Origin: Orientallactaga sibirica
Lineage: Eukaryota > Chordata > Mammalia > Rodentia > Dipodidae
DNA: 64,000 nt
Assembly: GCA_036365145.1 (NCBI GenBank)
Contig: JAEOAD010000005.1
Coordinates: 992,001 to 1,056,000 of the forward strand
Reading direction: 5' to 3'
Position numbers and translations under genes: made by a program. The notes beneath the pieces were generated by a model. That model had not been told where the DNA came from. It saw nothing but the letters and a program-made list of their open reading frames with translations, and did no database searches. Below are positions 1-11,581 of this stretch, piece after piece. Position 1 is the first letter of the stretch; each line of letters starts with the position of its first letter.

Positions 1-86
1 TACTTTGCACTGTCAAGAGGCCCGGGTATCTCATCTATCTTTCCTTCCTTCCTTCCTTCCTTCCTTCCTTCCTTCCTTCCTTCCTT

Positions 87-128
<42 letters not shown>

Positions 129-309
129 CTCTCTCTCTTTTCTCTCTCTCTCTTTCTCTCTCTCTCTTTTCTCTCTCTCTCTCTCTCTTTTCTCTCTCTC
201 TCTCTTTCTCTCTCTCTCTTTCTCTCTCTTTTCTCTCTCTTTTTCTCTCTCTTTCTCTCTCTCTCTCTCTCCTTCCTCCCTCTCTCTTTCTCTCTCTCTC
301 TCTCTCTCC

Positions 310-381
<72 letters not shown>

Positions 382-430
382 TCATTCCCCCTCTCTCTCA
401 TGTGCTTTGATTACAAATAAATAAAAATGT
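1..430 (+). mobile_element. 3' end of a tRNA-derived SINE with a greatly expanded pyrimidine tail
   Basis: The first 35 bases are a diverged copy of the SINE segment that elsewhere in the window reads 'ttgcagtggctggaggccc'. The pyrimidine tract follows, and the copy closes with 'acaaataaataaaaatg', the usual A-rich end of this family. The SINE head lies before the window. In other copies the CT part is about 20-60 bp; here it is about 350 bp, so the tail has expanded after insertion. Confidence 0.75.
41..386. repeat. Compound (CCTT)n/(CT)n/(CTTT)n polypyrimidine microsatellite
   Basis: The block is almost purely C and T on the plus strand: (CCTT)n, then interrupted (CT)n, then a clean (CTTT)n run from about 311 to 382. 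Long open frames on both strands (Ser/Leu-rich or Lys/Glu/Arg-rich) are products of the repeat and not genes. A mirror-symmetric polypurine/polypyrimidine tract like this can form triplex DNA. Confidence 0.97.
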
Positions 431-2272
431 ATTTGAATTTTTAGAAATATGAGATTTATTTCTTCTGTCACTAAATATCAGTAATATAAAAGGTTATTTC
501 TGCCTTTATTCTACACTGTTAGCTTAGGAAAAGAAGTCTTAGCTGAGAATAAGCAGTTTATGTTCATGTGGTAGCTTGCCAGGGCTGTATACTCAGTAAT
601 ATGCTATTTCTTGGGTAAAAAGTGGAAAGATAAGCAGACAAGATATGAAGTTTAAGAAACTTAAATTTTTTCAGATTTTAATGTGAACATGAATGGATAA
701 AACCCACCTATAAAAATTGAGTCTCAGTTTGTAATGTGGGTAACATTTGAAGAGTTAAGACAATATAAGGAATTAACAGAAAACTTTGAGATACAATGTT
801 GCTTTTTCTACACTTAAAAAACTTTTGGTGAAACTCTAGTGTATATGGAATAAAACTTACCTGGCATGCCGGGTGTTAGGGTGTTAGTGATCCTCTTTTT
901 CAATAAGAAATATAAGACAAAACCTATTTTTAATAGTTTTCAAATGATCCAAAACCTTTGGCAGTATTTGTGTGATCTTTGTAAAATAGCTTGTGTTAAT
1001 TGTTGGTTGATTGGAATCTAATAAACAGCCGTAGCTGCTTTGGCTCAATTCTATTCCCTAGAGATTTTCATGTGTCATTGATATTTTGTCACATTATTAA
1101 TTGAATACACCTGAACACATGCGTACATCAGCTTACTTGGAGATTGTAAGTAGACCTGACTCAAGGAGAGTTCCAAGTGGACTTCTTCTGCTAGTTAGCT
1201 ACAATTACTCAGTGAGTGGACTCCATAGATGGGAGGTGTGACATTTGTGAGTCTGTGAACCCATGATTTTTCTCATAATGTTATAAAACAAAACAGTTAA
1301 AATTAAATTTAATTTGGAAAACTTTGAAAGTCCACCTGAAATTGATGTAAACAATTATTTGCCATATTATTTTTGCTTTAAAACATTCTTTCTTTCATAC
1401 TGGCTTACACACTTGAAGTTCTGTGGTTTATGGTTCTAGGAAACCCTACAGTGTATATAGTTAATGAATCCATGCATATAAAACTCATTAGTAGAAAAAT
1501 TATAAAGAATACCTCTGGAATATTTCCTAAGTTCTAAATCTATGAATGAATGAAATATAACAGCACATTTAATAGTGGGAACAGTTATAATTTTGATGCA
1601 CTATACAGCCATTTACTTGCCCAAACCAAGGTATATTTAACAAATGCTAAACGACTATAATCTCTTTTCTTAAACATGCTTGCCTAGAATGTTACTAAGA
1701 GAAGAGAATGGTTGTTAGAGAATAGAGAGAGCCAATAAGCATTCCTCACTGTCTCTTTTTTCCAGTGAATTACACCATTCAACACTTAGATACTTAGCTG
1801 GTGAGAAATTTAAGCACTCTTAAAGTAATAGGCAGTATGCTCTGGGCAGTAGTGAAGTGATAAATAATAAAATCAATGTAAATAGATTTCCTTGTTACCT
1901 GGATTATGTTCTTTCCATCCGACTTCTCTGAGGCTCTCAAATATTTCAATTTTGATATTAGGACGAGAAAGGAAGGCAAGTCTGAGCTAAATATGTTTTC
2001 CAAAACATTGGAAACTACAGAATCATCTGTAGAGCCAGTTCGTTAATAAAATTCAAGGCAAATTTTTGAAAATTAAGTGATAAATATGTAATAAATTGTT
2101 GATTCTGTTCCCACTAAAATGTGTATAATTGACATCAAACTGCCAATACAAGATAATGCACAAACAAAGTATGCTACTTTTTAAGGAATATTTTATTATT
2201 ATTTTTATTTTGCTCATTTTATTTACTTATTACTTTTATTATTATACTGATATAGAAATTTTGTTTAATAGT
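431..2272. other. Unique A/T-rich non-coding DNA
   Basis: I see no open frame of gene quality, recognisable repeat, RNA gene or CpG-rich segment here. The only longer open frame, minus strand 1794-2003, has no family resemblance. Confidence 0.6.
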
Positions 2273-2571
2273 TGCCTTCATGATGCTAGTACAGAACACC
2301 TAAAAGGGAAAGATTTTATTTTAGCTTACAGTTTTGAAGGGAAGTCTCATCAAGGCAGGGAAAAGCATGACATCAGCAAAGGCTGGGCATCACTTCTTGC
2401 CACAGCAGCTGTCAGACAGACACAAGAGTAACTGAGCTCTTTAACACCCATAAGTTCACTCTAAGCATCACACATCCGCCAGCAAGAGTTGACTTTACTT
2501 CCAAATTGCCACCAGGATCAAGTATTCAAAACATATGAGTCTATGGGGGATATCTGATTAAAAGCACAACA
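2273..2571 (-). mobile_element. Solo MaLR-type LTR (ERVL-MaLR, rodent)
   Basis: Read on the minus strand it has the layout of a mammalian-apparent LTR of the MaLR group: a start near 2571 in TGTTGTGC, a middle with 'cccccatagactcatatg', an AATAAA signal near 2315 and a 3' end in CA near 2273. The plus-strand string 'gattttattttagcttaca' resembles the same part of the LTRs at 11.6-13.5 kb ('gtttattttggcttac'). No internal region follows and I could not find a clear 5-bp target duplication, so the ends are approximate. The open frame at 2129-2431 is a by-product of this LTR. Confidence 0.65.
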
Positions 2572-2617
2572 CTCTGTAAAAAAAAATGGTTTAAAATATT
2601 AGAAAATAAAAATTCTT

Positions 2618-2765
2618 AGGCCAGGCACATGCCTTTAATCCTAGCAGTCTGGAGGCCAAGGTTGGAGGATTGCTATGAGTTTGAAGTCAGCCTGAGACTA
2701 TATACTGAATTCCAGGTCAGCCTAGGCAAGAGTTAGATTCTATTTCAACCCTCCCCCAACCAAAA
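2618..2765 (+). mobile_element. B1-like SINE, diverged
   Basis: It contains 'gcctttaatcctagcag', 'ggaggattgctatgagttt' and 'gaattccaggtcagcct', the standard B1-like landmarks of this window. The usual 'gaccctacctcg' end is degraded to 'gattctatttcaaccctcc', so this is one of the older copies. Confidence 0.85.
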
Positions 2766-3039
2766 TAATTTCTTAGTATGATCCAGAAATAGCATTTTGT
2801 TATATTTCCTTTTAGTATTTTTGGCTGGCATGCATATTTTAACATAGATGAAGTCATATAAAATTATGGATTATATGCAATGGTATTTTGTCTTTTCTTG
2901 CATAATGTTGGCTTACAAGTATTATAATAGCAGATATTTCATATGTTCAATAATGTTAAGTATTAAATTTTGTGTCTTTTAAATATCTCTATGAAGAATG
3001 GGTTTTGCAATGAACATAGCTATCAGAAAAGTATTACTT

Positions 3040-3230
3040 TTTACCAGGCATTCTCGGAAGTACATTATGAAATATTAAATCATCTCATCCTCAAGACAGA
3101 AGAGGATGGCACTTTTTTCCCCATTTTAAGTTAAGAAAAATGTGGTGAGATAGGTTAAGTTACTGAAATGCTATCCCAAGATGAAGTGGCTTGAAAGTGA
3201 ACAAGTGAAAGTTAAATGTCAGTTATTGTT
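3040..3230 (-). mobile_element. MIR SINE relic
   Basis: The stretch 'aaatcatctcatcctcaagac', then 'ttccccattttaagttaag', then 'gataggttaagttactga' follows the reverse-complemented MIR core in order (a run like 'cctcatctgtaaaatggg' with the polar neighbours on each side). Divergence is heavy, as expected for this pan-mammalian family. Assigned by eye. Confidence 0.6.
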
Positions 3231-3975
3231 TGTGGGAGGTTTCATGCATTTGTGAAAACATGTGAGTTTTGTTCTTCAAATCCTGTGGTTACTTTGTCTT
3301 CCAGAGAATTCACAGATTTTTACTTCTAGCCCTGGTATCTGTGTGGACACTGGTTTTAGCTCCAAAGCGAAGGCAACACTTTTAACTCAGGACTTGCTGT
3401 GTAGATAGTTATCTTCCTGGTTATGGTGACCAGGCAAGTGTTGAGGGTAAGTGGTGCACTTACATTTAGGGACCAAAATTGAGGCAAAATTATTAGTGAA
3501 TAAATTAGAATCTGAAGCTCACATTTTGCAATTAAAATAAGTGCTGAAGTGAATTGATTTTTAATGATCTGGCTTAGAAAATCAAGGAATGACGAATATG
3601 GTGACATTGATGACTTGAATTGTGTACAGGATTTTTTTTTCCAGTACTAGGGTTAATACTTGGCAAGCACTCTACCACTAAGCTTTTATAGTCCTTTATA
3701 GGTCTTTTCAATGAAGAAAACTGTTTGGGGATATTTTCCCCTTTTGTCACATTGCTTTCGAAGGAAAAGCCTTTTGAAATCGATGGGCATGGCCAGTCAT
3801 TTGACTTCTGCTGTAAGCCATGATTTAGATAGTGTTGACAAATTATTTATCAGCAAACTATTATTGATTAATGATATAATTTTTAGCTTATGAACATATT
3901 TCTTTTCATAACTGTTGTGCTATTAATTATAAACTATTCCATTTCCAACACATAAAAAGTATAGGTTAAATAACC

Positions 3976-3977
<2 letters not shown>

Positions 3978-4019
<42 letters not shown>
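3978..4019. repeat. (TTA)n microsatellite at a B1 tail
   Basis: About 14 units of ATT/TTA sit where the poly-T (antisense poly-A) tail of the adjoining minus-strand B1 would be. The microsatellite grew from the SINE tail. Confidence 0.95.
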
Positions 4020-4164
4020 TTGGGTTCTCAAGGTAGGGTCTCACTCTAGCCCAGGCTGGCCTGGAATTCACTATGTAGTCTCAGGGTGGCCTCAAACTCA
4101 TGGCGATCCTCCTACCTCTGCCTCCCGAGTGCTGGGATTAAAGGTGTGCGCTACCATGCCTGGC
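4018..4164 (-). mobile_element. B1-like SINE
   Basis: The reverse-complement landmarks are all present: 'aggtagggtctcactctag', 'cctggaattcactatgtag', 'cctcctacctctgcctccc', 'gctgggattaaaggtgtg'. An imperfect target duplication brackets it (TAAATAACCTT near 3967 and TAAATAGCCTT near 4165). Confidence 0.95.
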
Positions 4165-4175
4165 TAAATAGCCTT

Positions 4176-5178
4176 CTTTTAAAATCCTATTTTTTTTCTA
4201 ATGAGATATGACTGAGATGTTTTCATTAGGTTGAAAGGACATTAGGAAGAACTGCTCTAAGTTAGGGTTTCCTATAGGATCTAGAAACTCCAGATAAGCA
4301 GTACTTTAGCTCCAGGTTGAAAGCAGAAAGTATCATTAACTCAGAGGACAAAAAATAAAAACAAGATCATAGCTAATGTACAAATCAGAGTGCATTCACA
4401 ATATGGCCTGTTAACTTTGATAAATGTTGCCTTGTAAGCTAGTTTGCTTATTTATCTGTTGTGTGAAGACAGAAAAGTATGAGGCTTCTATTGTAATTAT
4501 ACCCCCAGATCCCACTTGCAGAAATTAATTTTAAAGTACAGAGCTTTAATTTATGATCTTTATTATTTTTCCTTTTACTGTGCAAATACTACTTCATATA
4601 GTATTTGGGGTAAATTTGTACTTGTAGAACAATTGAAATAACTTAAGTACTTAACTTCAATCCCTTTCATTATGGTGGGTGGAACATTCAAACAGATAGC
4701 ATATTCCATATTTATCTAGAAAAAACAAATTTGATGATGTCTAGAAGGTTGTTTTTTATAGCATCATGATGAAAGTTAACTGATAGATTGGCGTGTAAGT
4801 TACCCTTTCCATAATATCTAATCTTAACCAAATCTTTCAAATTACTTCACATAGAATAGTCAAATATAGGTTAAATAATATTGGCCAAACACGGTACCTT
4901 TTAAACCTGGTCCTTCTTAAGTCTTACTATCACCTCATACCCTTTGGGTAAACATTAAAAGCAGGGAGATTTCTCCTATAACCAGGCTCATGCAATTGTA
5001 GTTTCTACACATGTTCAGTGAATCTTGAGTAGCTAAAAAGAACCCAGGAAAAGGGATAGAATAAGTAACTGTTCACCTTAAAAATGGCTACTTTTCTGAG
5101 GTCTATGAACAAACTTTTCAAGGTTAATGTCTGGCTTTATGTAAAACAAAAACAATGAAACAAAAAGAAGTAAATGCA
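4176..5178. other. Unique A/T-rich non-coding DNA
   Basis: No gene, RNA or recognisable repeat seen. Confidence 0.55.
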
Positions 5179-5396
5179 GGGCTGGATAGATGGCTTAGCA
5201 GTTAAGATGTTTGCCTGCAAAGCCAAAGGATCCCAGTTGGATTCTCCAGGACCCATGTAAACCAGCTGCACAAGGGGGCACATGCATCTGAAGTTCTTTT
5301 GCAGTGCCTGGAGGCTCTGGCGTGCTCATTTTCTCCCCCACCCCCTGCCTCTTTCTTTCTCTCACACATAAAAAATAAAAGAAAAGAAAAAAAATT
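5179..5396 (+). mobile_element. tRNA-derived SINE (CT-tailed family)
   Basis: It opens 'gggctggatagatggctta', carries 'tttgcctgcaaagccaaagg' and 'acccatgtaaaccagctgc', and ends in a CT-rich stretch and A-rich tail. The first part matches an RNA polymerase III type 2 promoter layout in a tRNA-like head: an A-box-like 'tggcttagcagttaag' and a B-box-like segment where other copies read 'ggttcgattccc'. The B box is altered here ('gttggattctcc'). Confidence 0.92.
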
Positions 5397-6290
5397 TTAA
5401 GCAAGTAGTTATCTGATTATTTTATTTCAGGGAAAATGACTGTCATATCAGCAATTAACTTGACTTAGAAAGTCTTTGGTAGATATAATCTCTACATAGG
5501 TGTAGGTGTGTGTGTGTACCCACATGTGTGTTTGCATGTAAATTTACTCCTCTCCAAAACTGTAAGTGAAAATTGCACTTGTGTCTAAGGGATAGCTTAG
5601 TTTTTTAAATCACCTTTACTAGAGTATGTCACTACTTAAAAGGACAAAATATTTCCAGAGCTCATTGTTAAATATATTCTTAAAATTTATCCCCAAACAA
5701 CATCTTTTTGCTTTATTACATCTCTGTATAGCACTGATTCATGCACTATGAAAGCTCTGTCAAGCTCCTGATGTGCGGAGGATGCTGAGCACTGTGGTGA
5801 GTGAGCACAGGAGCTGCTCTTGAAGAGTGTCACCTTTGGTTGAGTGACCTTCCAGTCTGGGAGGGCGCTTTGTAGTTAAAGCAGCACAGAAACTATTAAT
5901 GAATCCAAAAGGTTACTTTAAAAGATAATCCAATAATGCCTGTAATAAAACATAATCTTGGGCTATGAAGGTAATCTTTTGAAATTCATACATTCATTAC
6001 TTTGTTTGAAATAATAGTAGTAAATTCTAAAATTTCTACCAAGTCACTAACTCCAGAACTTACCTTTATGAAATAATTCTCTCTCAATGAAATTAGGAGA
6101 TTTCTGCTGCCAAAGTGGGTACTTCATTAAAAAATAATCAGTAATTTTTGTTCATTTTAAATTTTGTTAAATTATTCATGTTTACACACATTAGAATGTG
6201 CCTTTTCATGTATATGATTTCTACATTTTAAGTTAATTTGAATAACACAACCAAATCATTATGACAAAATTATAGGAAAAGGTAAAAGTT
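5397..6290. other. Unique A/T-rich non-coding DNA
   Basis: A short CA/GT-rich patch lies at about 5503-5535. Otherwise I see nothing I can name. Confidence 0.55.
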
Positions 6291-6305
6291 AACTATTTTC
6301 TTATT

Positions 6306-6557
6306 ATGTTTATGATTATGACAGTGCTCCTTCAGGACTACAGGGCAGCAGGCCTAAATGACTATGAAGCTGTATATGCAACCCTCGGGGGAAAAAAAAG
6401 CATGAACCAGTCATTACTGAAGCTGTTCATATGGGTCACAGACAGAATAACCCCCATTTATTACCTGAATGTGCAGATGAAATCTGGCAAGAATTGGGCA
6501 TCCATAGACCAAGGTAGTAGTCCCTGGTTTCCAGTAGTGGGTGATAGCATGCCCTGA
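6306..6557 (+). other. Unassigned 83-codon open frame (weak exon or old-repeat candidate)
   Basis: This non-repeat stretch has higher G+C and more even amino-acid use than its surroundings. The frame runs 83 codons to a TGA. An AG that could be a splice acceptor occurs at about 6321 after T-rich sequence, and the frame continues through it. I do not recognise the protein: there is no signal peptide, membrane span or known motif. No second exon or donor is evident nearby. A chance open frame in a decayed repeat is more likely than a gene. Confidence 0.12.
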
Positions 6558-6980
6558 AGAAAGCAGTCATCCGGAACAAGCCTCAGACTTCCTTCCCAAA
6601 GCCATGGAGTGGCTTTCCTGGTCATTGTGACAGTGCACACATATTTTGGGGGGTTACCTTTACTTTTTCTATAATCTGTATCAAACAACCACTTGTTATT
6701 TAATTTGTACTATACCTTCAGATATAAAAGAAAAATTCCTCCTTTCTTTTAAAGTTATATATTCTAATTTCACCTTATAACTTGATGTTTAGAGGGAAGT
6801 TATTTTCTATTGACTTTGTGTCTTCCCTTTATGAACAAATGAAGACCCCTCAAATAGTTCTTATACCACTGTACCCTTGTAGCCTCTTTGCTGTCTGTAC
6901 ATCTCATATTGATCATCTTTATATTAATATCTCATATTGGCTTACACAACTTTATTATTCTCTGAGTTATTTTTCTTCTT
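6558..6980. other. Unique non-coding DNA
   Basis: A/T-rich after 6660. Nothing recognised. Confidence 0.5.
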
Positions 6981-7154
6981 AAAAACATAACCATTCTCAG
7001 GGCTGGAGAGATGGCTTACTGGTTAAGCACTTGCCTGTGAAGCCTAAGGATTCCCCAGGACCCACGTAAGCCAGATGCACAAGGTGGTGCATGCATCTGG
7101 AGTTTGTTTGTACAGGCTGGAGGCTCTGGCGTGCCCATTCTTTCTCTCTCTGCC

Positions 7155-7194
<40 letters not shown>

Positions 7195-7230
7195 AAATAA
7201 ATAAAAATTTAAAAAAACATAACCATTCTC
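6981..7230 (+). mobile_element. tRNA-derived SINE with an 18-bp target-site duplication
   Basis: The SINE body occupies about 7000-7212, from 'gggctggagagatggctta' through 'gatgcacaaggtggtgcatg' to a (CT)n run and (AAAT)n tail. It is bracketed by a direct repeat ending CATAACCATTCTC at 6981-6998 and 7213-7230, the signature of L1-driven insertion. The intact target duplication marks a relatively recent copy. It forms an inverted pair with the next SINE. Confidence 0.96.
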
Positions 7231-7247
7231 TACTACATTCAATACAA

Positions 7248-7272
7248 CTTATTTACTTTAATTTTTTAAAAA

Positions 7273-7305
<33 letters not shown>

Positions 7306-7316
7306 GAGAGAGATAC

Positions 7317-7369
<53 letters not shown>

Positions 7370-7550
7370 CAGATATATAGAGAGGGAATGGGTTGCCAGG
7401 GCCTCTAGCCACTGCAAATGAACTTTAGACACATGTGCCACTTTGTGCATCCTGCTTTATGTGGGTACTGGGGAATTGAACCTGGGTCCTTAGGCTTTTC
7501 CAGTAAGTGCCTTAACTGCTAAGCCATCTCTCCAGCCCTTATTTACTGTT
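7248..7550 (-). mobile_element. tRNA-derived SINE, antisense, with (TTTA)n and (GA)n tail
   Basis: The minus-strand copy runs from about 7538 ('gggctggagagatggctta' on the reverse strand) back to a (GA)n tract at 7304-7365 and (ATTT)n at 7276-7304. A near-perfect target duplication, CTTATTTACTTT/CTTATTTACTGT, lies at 7248 and 7538. Confidence 0.95.
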
Positions 7551-7656
7551 TGAGCCAGAGTGTCACTAAGCAGTTCAGGTTTGGCCTTAAACACAATCTT
7601 CTTGTATCTTCCTCCTAAATACTGTGGTTACTGATGTAGGTCACCACCTCTAGCCT
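7550..7656 (-). mobile_element. Degraded B1-like SINE
   Basis: It has 'tttgagccagagtgtcacta', 'tggccttaaac' and 'tcttcctcctaaatactg' in the order of a reverse-complemented B1, but with many substitutions and a shortened middle. Confidence 0.5.
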
Positions 7657-9812
7657 TTTCAAAGTTCCTCTCTTACTTGATGAGGAACTTGAACTTGATC
7701 GAATTCCAAGTAATACTTAGGATAGGTTTTCAATATTAAAAGATAATTACTTTGCTTATGTGCTGACAGCTATTCTTTTAAAACTTCTCAAGGAAATCAT
7801 TAGCAACCTTCCCCATCCTTCTTTTATTCCTTTTATTTTTCACTATCCACTAGGTGATTCCCATTGAAATGTAAATGAATTAAAAGATAAAACTCTGTCT
7901 TGACCCACTTCCCTAAAAATCACCTTAGCATTTCTTCTCATAAAGTTGAACAAATTGACTTTACTTTCTAACACTACATCCGCTGACTTCTTCCTCAACC
8001 CGCTTCAATGTCCACTTTCACCACTAGGGCAGAGTTGCCTCTGCCAGGGTTGTCCGTGACTGTTATTTAGTAACAGTTAATTATCAGTCCTAGGGTTATG
8101 AACTACGTTGATTCCTAGTATTATGTAAGATACTTGTTCCTAGTATTATATAATATAGTAGGAGCATTTGGCAGTCTCTAGCAACTTCCTTCAGTTGGCT
8201 TAAAGAATTTAATACATTTTTTACTTTTCTTAATTTTCATTCTCCTGAACCTTCAATTATTCCTCCTTAAGGAGGTCTTCAGTCAAATTTTGGTCCATTT
8301 TTGCTTATAAGTTATATTCCCTTACTTGGTGTTTTTATTCAGTCTATGCAAACTCTCCTGATAGATCCATGACTCTTAAAGATGTGTGTGTGTGTGTGTG
8401 TGTTCTCCATATCACAGACCTTTCACCTGAACTTGCTCCTGCTTGCTTAGTCCTCTGATCTCCTCCCCACCCCCATAAACTTTGTTTCTTGTAGCCTTTC
8501 CCATATCATTTGGAGGTGTCTGGCATCTAGGCTTTGGGACCATTATCAATTATCCCCCAGTCCTCAGAAAGACTGATTGAATCTATATTCAAAATCTTTC
8601 CAAAATCTGACCAGTTCTTAATTCCTGCAGTGCTACCAACATCCTGTCTTGCTTGTATTGTTGCAAGCTGGATTGTCCCAGCTATTCACTGTGTTTTGCT
8701 GTTACCTCTTGTAATCTCTTTGGCCTCCTTGCCTGCTGACCCCTGTGTGGTTCTCCTGGCCCAATAGCAGCAATCTTGCTGTTTCATGAACCAGTGTGCT
8801 AGGTGCATTTTCATCCCCAGCTCCATGCTGGGGCTAATTCATCTCATGTAAGTTTGGCTTGACCTCTTGTGGCCTGTTTATCTGGCAACTCTGGATAAAT
8901 TATATAATTTTGTTTACCTTTTAATTTTTCTTAATATTTGTCACCTCTTTCCTATTCTCAATTTCTTTCCAGTAGCTCCCAAGAAGAAATGCTGAAGACA
9001 TTCTGTCTACACAAGCTATTAATTTGGCCTGGAAAAATGTAGCCTAGCCATGATTTGATTGTGCGTTCTTCCTTAGGTGTCATTTTAAACATTTGAAACA
9101 CTTAGAACCATATCTTCTCAATCAGATATCACTCTGATATTTTTTCTAATAGAATATGTAAACTAAAAAGACTAGAGAATATATCTGCTTTTTGTAAGAT
9201 TTACCTTTTTTACACTTAAATATTATGCTTCCATCTTTCAATTATTTCTTACAAATTTTAAATTACTGAAAATGATAGTTTAAAGGGATATTGAGTAGTG
9301 CTTAAATAAATTTTAAGCACTCCACATGCATTTTGATGAGAGCTAATTAAAAACTACTGAGAATACTGAGGAACTATGTAAGATCTATGTTTGGTTTTCT
9401 TTTTTCCCTTTTTTATATACTCTCTCTAGTGTTAAAAATATGGAATTTACAATTAGCCTATTAATACACTAATTGCAGATGTTAATATAAGAAAGTGTTT
9501 CCTTTGCTTCCTATTATTTTGCTTTTCTTAGATAATGCTGTCAAATTTCTGAACTTTCAGAGTGTTTTATGAAAAACACATTCCATTTCTCTTTACCATG
9601 AGTATGTGGTCAGGTCTGACCTTTCCATAGGCATGTTTTCAGACTGTGTACTCCAGTCAGAGACACTCCTGGATTTGTGCTGTTAAAACTTTACCTAAGG
9701 TAAAGATTTTAGTTATGACACTTAGATATTATAAGAAACCTTTTTACCCTTAGTATATGTAAAAATGAAAAACACTATGTACTAAATAAATTAGAAGAGT
9801 ATCTGGGAACAT
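7657..9812. other. Unique non-coding DNA
   Basis: A short (GT)n run lies at 8385-8402. The stretch 8440-8890 is richer in C/T and contains a 77-codon open frame (8534-8767) with a hydrophobic, low-information product. I see no splice context or family match and do not call it a gene. Confidence 0.5.
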
Positions 9813-9989
9813 GGATATTATAACCTTTTTTTTTTTGAGGTAGGGTCTCACTCTAGCTCAAGCTGACCTGGAATTTGCTATGTAGTCTCAGGGTGGCCTT
9901 GAACTCACTGCGATCCTCCTACCTCTGCCTCCCGAGTGCTGGGATTAAAGGCGTGAGCCACCACGCCTGGCTCGGATATTATAACCTTT
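9813..9989 (-). mobile_element. B1-like SINE with a perfect 16-bp target duplication
   Basis: The SINE body spans about 9829-9973 with all B1-like landmarks. The direct repeat GGATATTATAACCTTT is present without mismatch at 9813-9828 and 9974-9989, so this is one of the youngest insertions in the window. Confidence 0.97.
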
Positions 9990-10819
9990 AATGAAGTAAT
10001 TTTGTCAATTTGCTGAAATTTTATTTAATTATGTGCCTTCCAAATTTTCTTAGGTAATAACTATGAAATCTCTGAGACTAAAAGTAAATCAGAATGAAAA
10101 AAAACACATTTACTATTGTTTTTCAACTTAGTGCTTTAATAATTTTAATACATATAAATGGGTTCACTTCAACTATGAAATTAAATTATTGCTACAAGAT
10201 TGTTAAATAAGGTGCTAATGTTTAAATTTATTTATTTCTAAACTTATCGATCATAATCTAACACATTGACCTATAATTTTTAGCTATTTTGATGACTGCT
10301 GTTTCAGTTGTTTATAATTAAATGAGGTTAAAAATAAAGAATTACTTGCAATGATTATCTGAGACATTGTTTTCTAACTCCTATTCACTCCCTAGAAATT
10401 TATTGTTGTTATGATTAATGTATTTTAAAATACAATTCAAGACTCAATATTTACTCTGTAATATTTTCCTGAGAGATTTATATTTGATACTTAATCTTTA
10501 TTTGTAATAAGTTTCATTGTATACCCTTGGGGAAACTCACTTTTTTTTTAATATAGAGAATTATATAGTACAACATGAAAGTTTGTGATTATTTCATTAA
10601 TCACAAATGCCCAAAGATTCAACATCTGCCTCCTGAAGTCACTAATGCTCAGGATATAATAAATTATCAACAGCCTGTTAGACTGCCTGAGCTCTGTGTT
10701 AGCAAGTAGCACCTGTAGGATTTTAGTGGGGAGGGGTGAGTGATCAATAAACTGTCCAGGGGAATTGATATTTATTATGTTTTTGTTTTGCCACACCACA
10801 ATAAGGACATTGTTATGCA
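9990..10819. other. Unique A/T-rich non-coding DNA
   Basis: Nothing recognised. The minus-strand open frame at 10548-10820 has no resemblance to a known family. Confidence 0.5.
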
Positions 10820-11576
10820 TGTGTTGACAAATGAGTGTTATTAAGTGTAGTTAGCTCCAATAGACTACAACTTAGCTTTCCTAGCTCTGAAATGTTGAAC
10901 TCTCTTACTTCCCTGTTGATTTTCTGCTTGGATGATCTATGTATTGATGATAGTGGAGTATTGAAGTCCCCAACTATGATGGTTTTGGTATTTATTTCTG
11001 TTTTGTTGTCAAGTAGGTTTTGTTTTAGAAGCTGTGGTACACCTGTGTTTAGTGCATATAGATTTATGAATGTGATGTCCTCATGTTGGATCATTCCTTT
11101 GATAAATAAGACATGACCTTCTTTGTCCTTTCTGATTACTTTTAGTTTGAAGTCTATCTTATCAGATACTATATAGCAACACCAGCTTAATTCTTATTTC
11201 CATTTGCTTGGAATGTCATTTTTCATCCTTTCACCCTGAGGAGGTGTCTGTCTTTAGTGGTGAGGTGGGTTTCTTCAAGACAGCACATAGAAGGGTCCAT
11301 TTTTCTGATCCACCCTGTTAACTTGTGTTTTTTGATGGGTGAATTAAGACCATTAATATTTAAGGATATAATTGTGAGGTTTGATTTAATCTCTACCATG
11401 TTGGGGTGCTTTATGGGGTTTGGTGTTTTCTTGGACTTTGTACTTTTTTCTAGCAACATTAATGTTTTTCTTAATGTATGATAATATGTCTTCTTTTGTC
11501 AGAAAACTGGTGAAGACATTATTTGATGAGAAATCATTGATCAGAATTTCAGGGGACAAAGGAAAACAGGCCAAGT
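10820..11576 (-). pseudogene. L1 ORF2 fragment: endonuclease domain, antisense and broken
   Basis: L1 ORF2p is the endonuclease/reverse transcriptase that copies L1 and SINE RNAs into the genome. Here only the N-terminal endonuclease part and the spacer before it remain. Reading the minus strand from about 11400 leftward gives 'SLNINGLNSPIKKHKL' and 'EETHL' (the E is the conserved metal-binding residue of the APE-like endonuclease), then, after stops, 'IVGDFNTPLSS' (the conserved GDFN motif). The two blocks lie in different frames (11223-11459 and 10813-11094) with stop codons between, so it is dead. There is no poly-A end at the left, so it is an internal fragment. Its right end meets the MaLR element. 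Confidence 0.9.
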
Positions 11577-11581
11577 GTTAG

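Noticed and set aside
311..382. CRISPR-like regular repetition
   Set aside because: Short-unit tandem repeat without spacers in a mammalian genome; a microsatellite.
5..424. 139-codon plus-strand and 116-codon minus-strand frames of low complexity
   Set aside because: Direct translations of a polypyrimidine microsatellite, rich in Ser/Leu/Phe or Lys/Glu/Arg with no other content.
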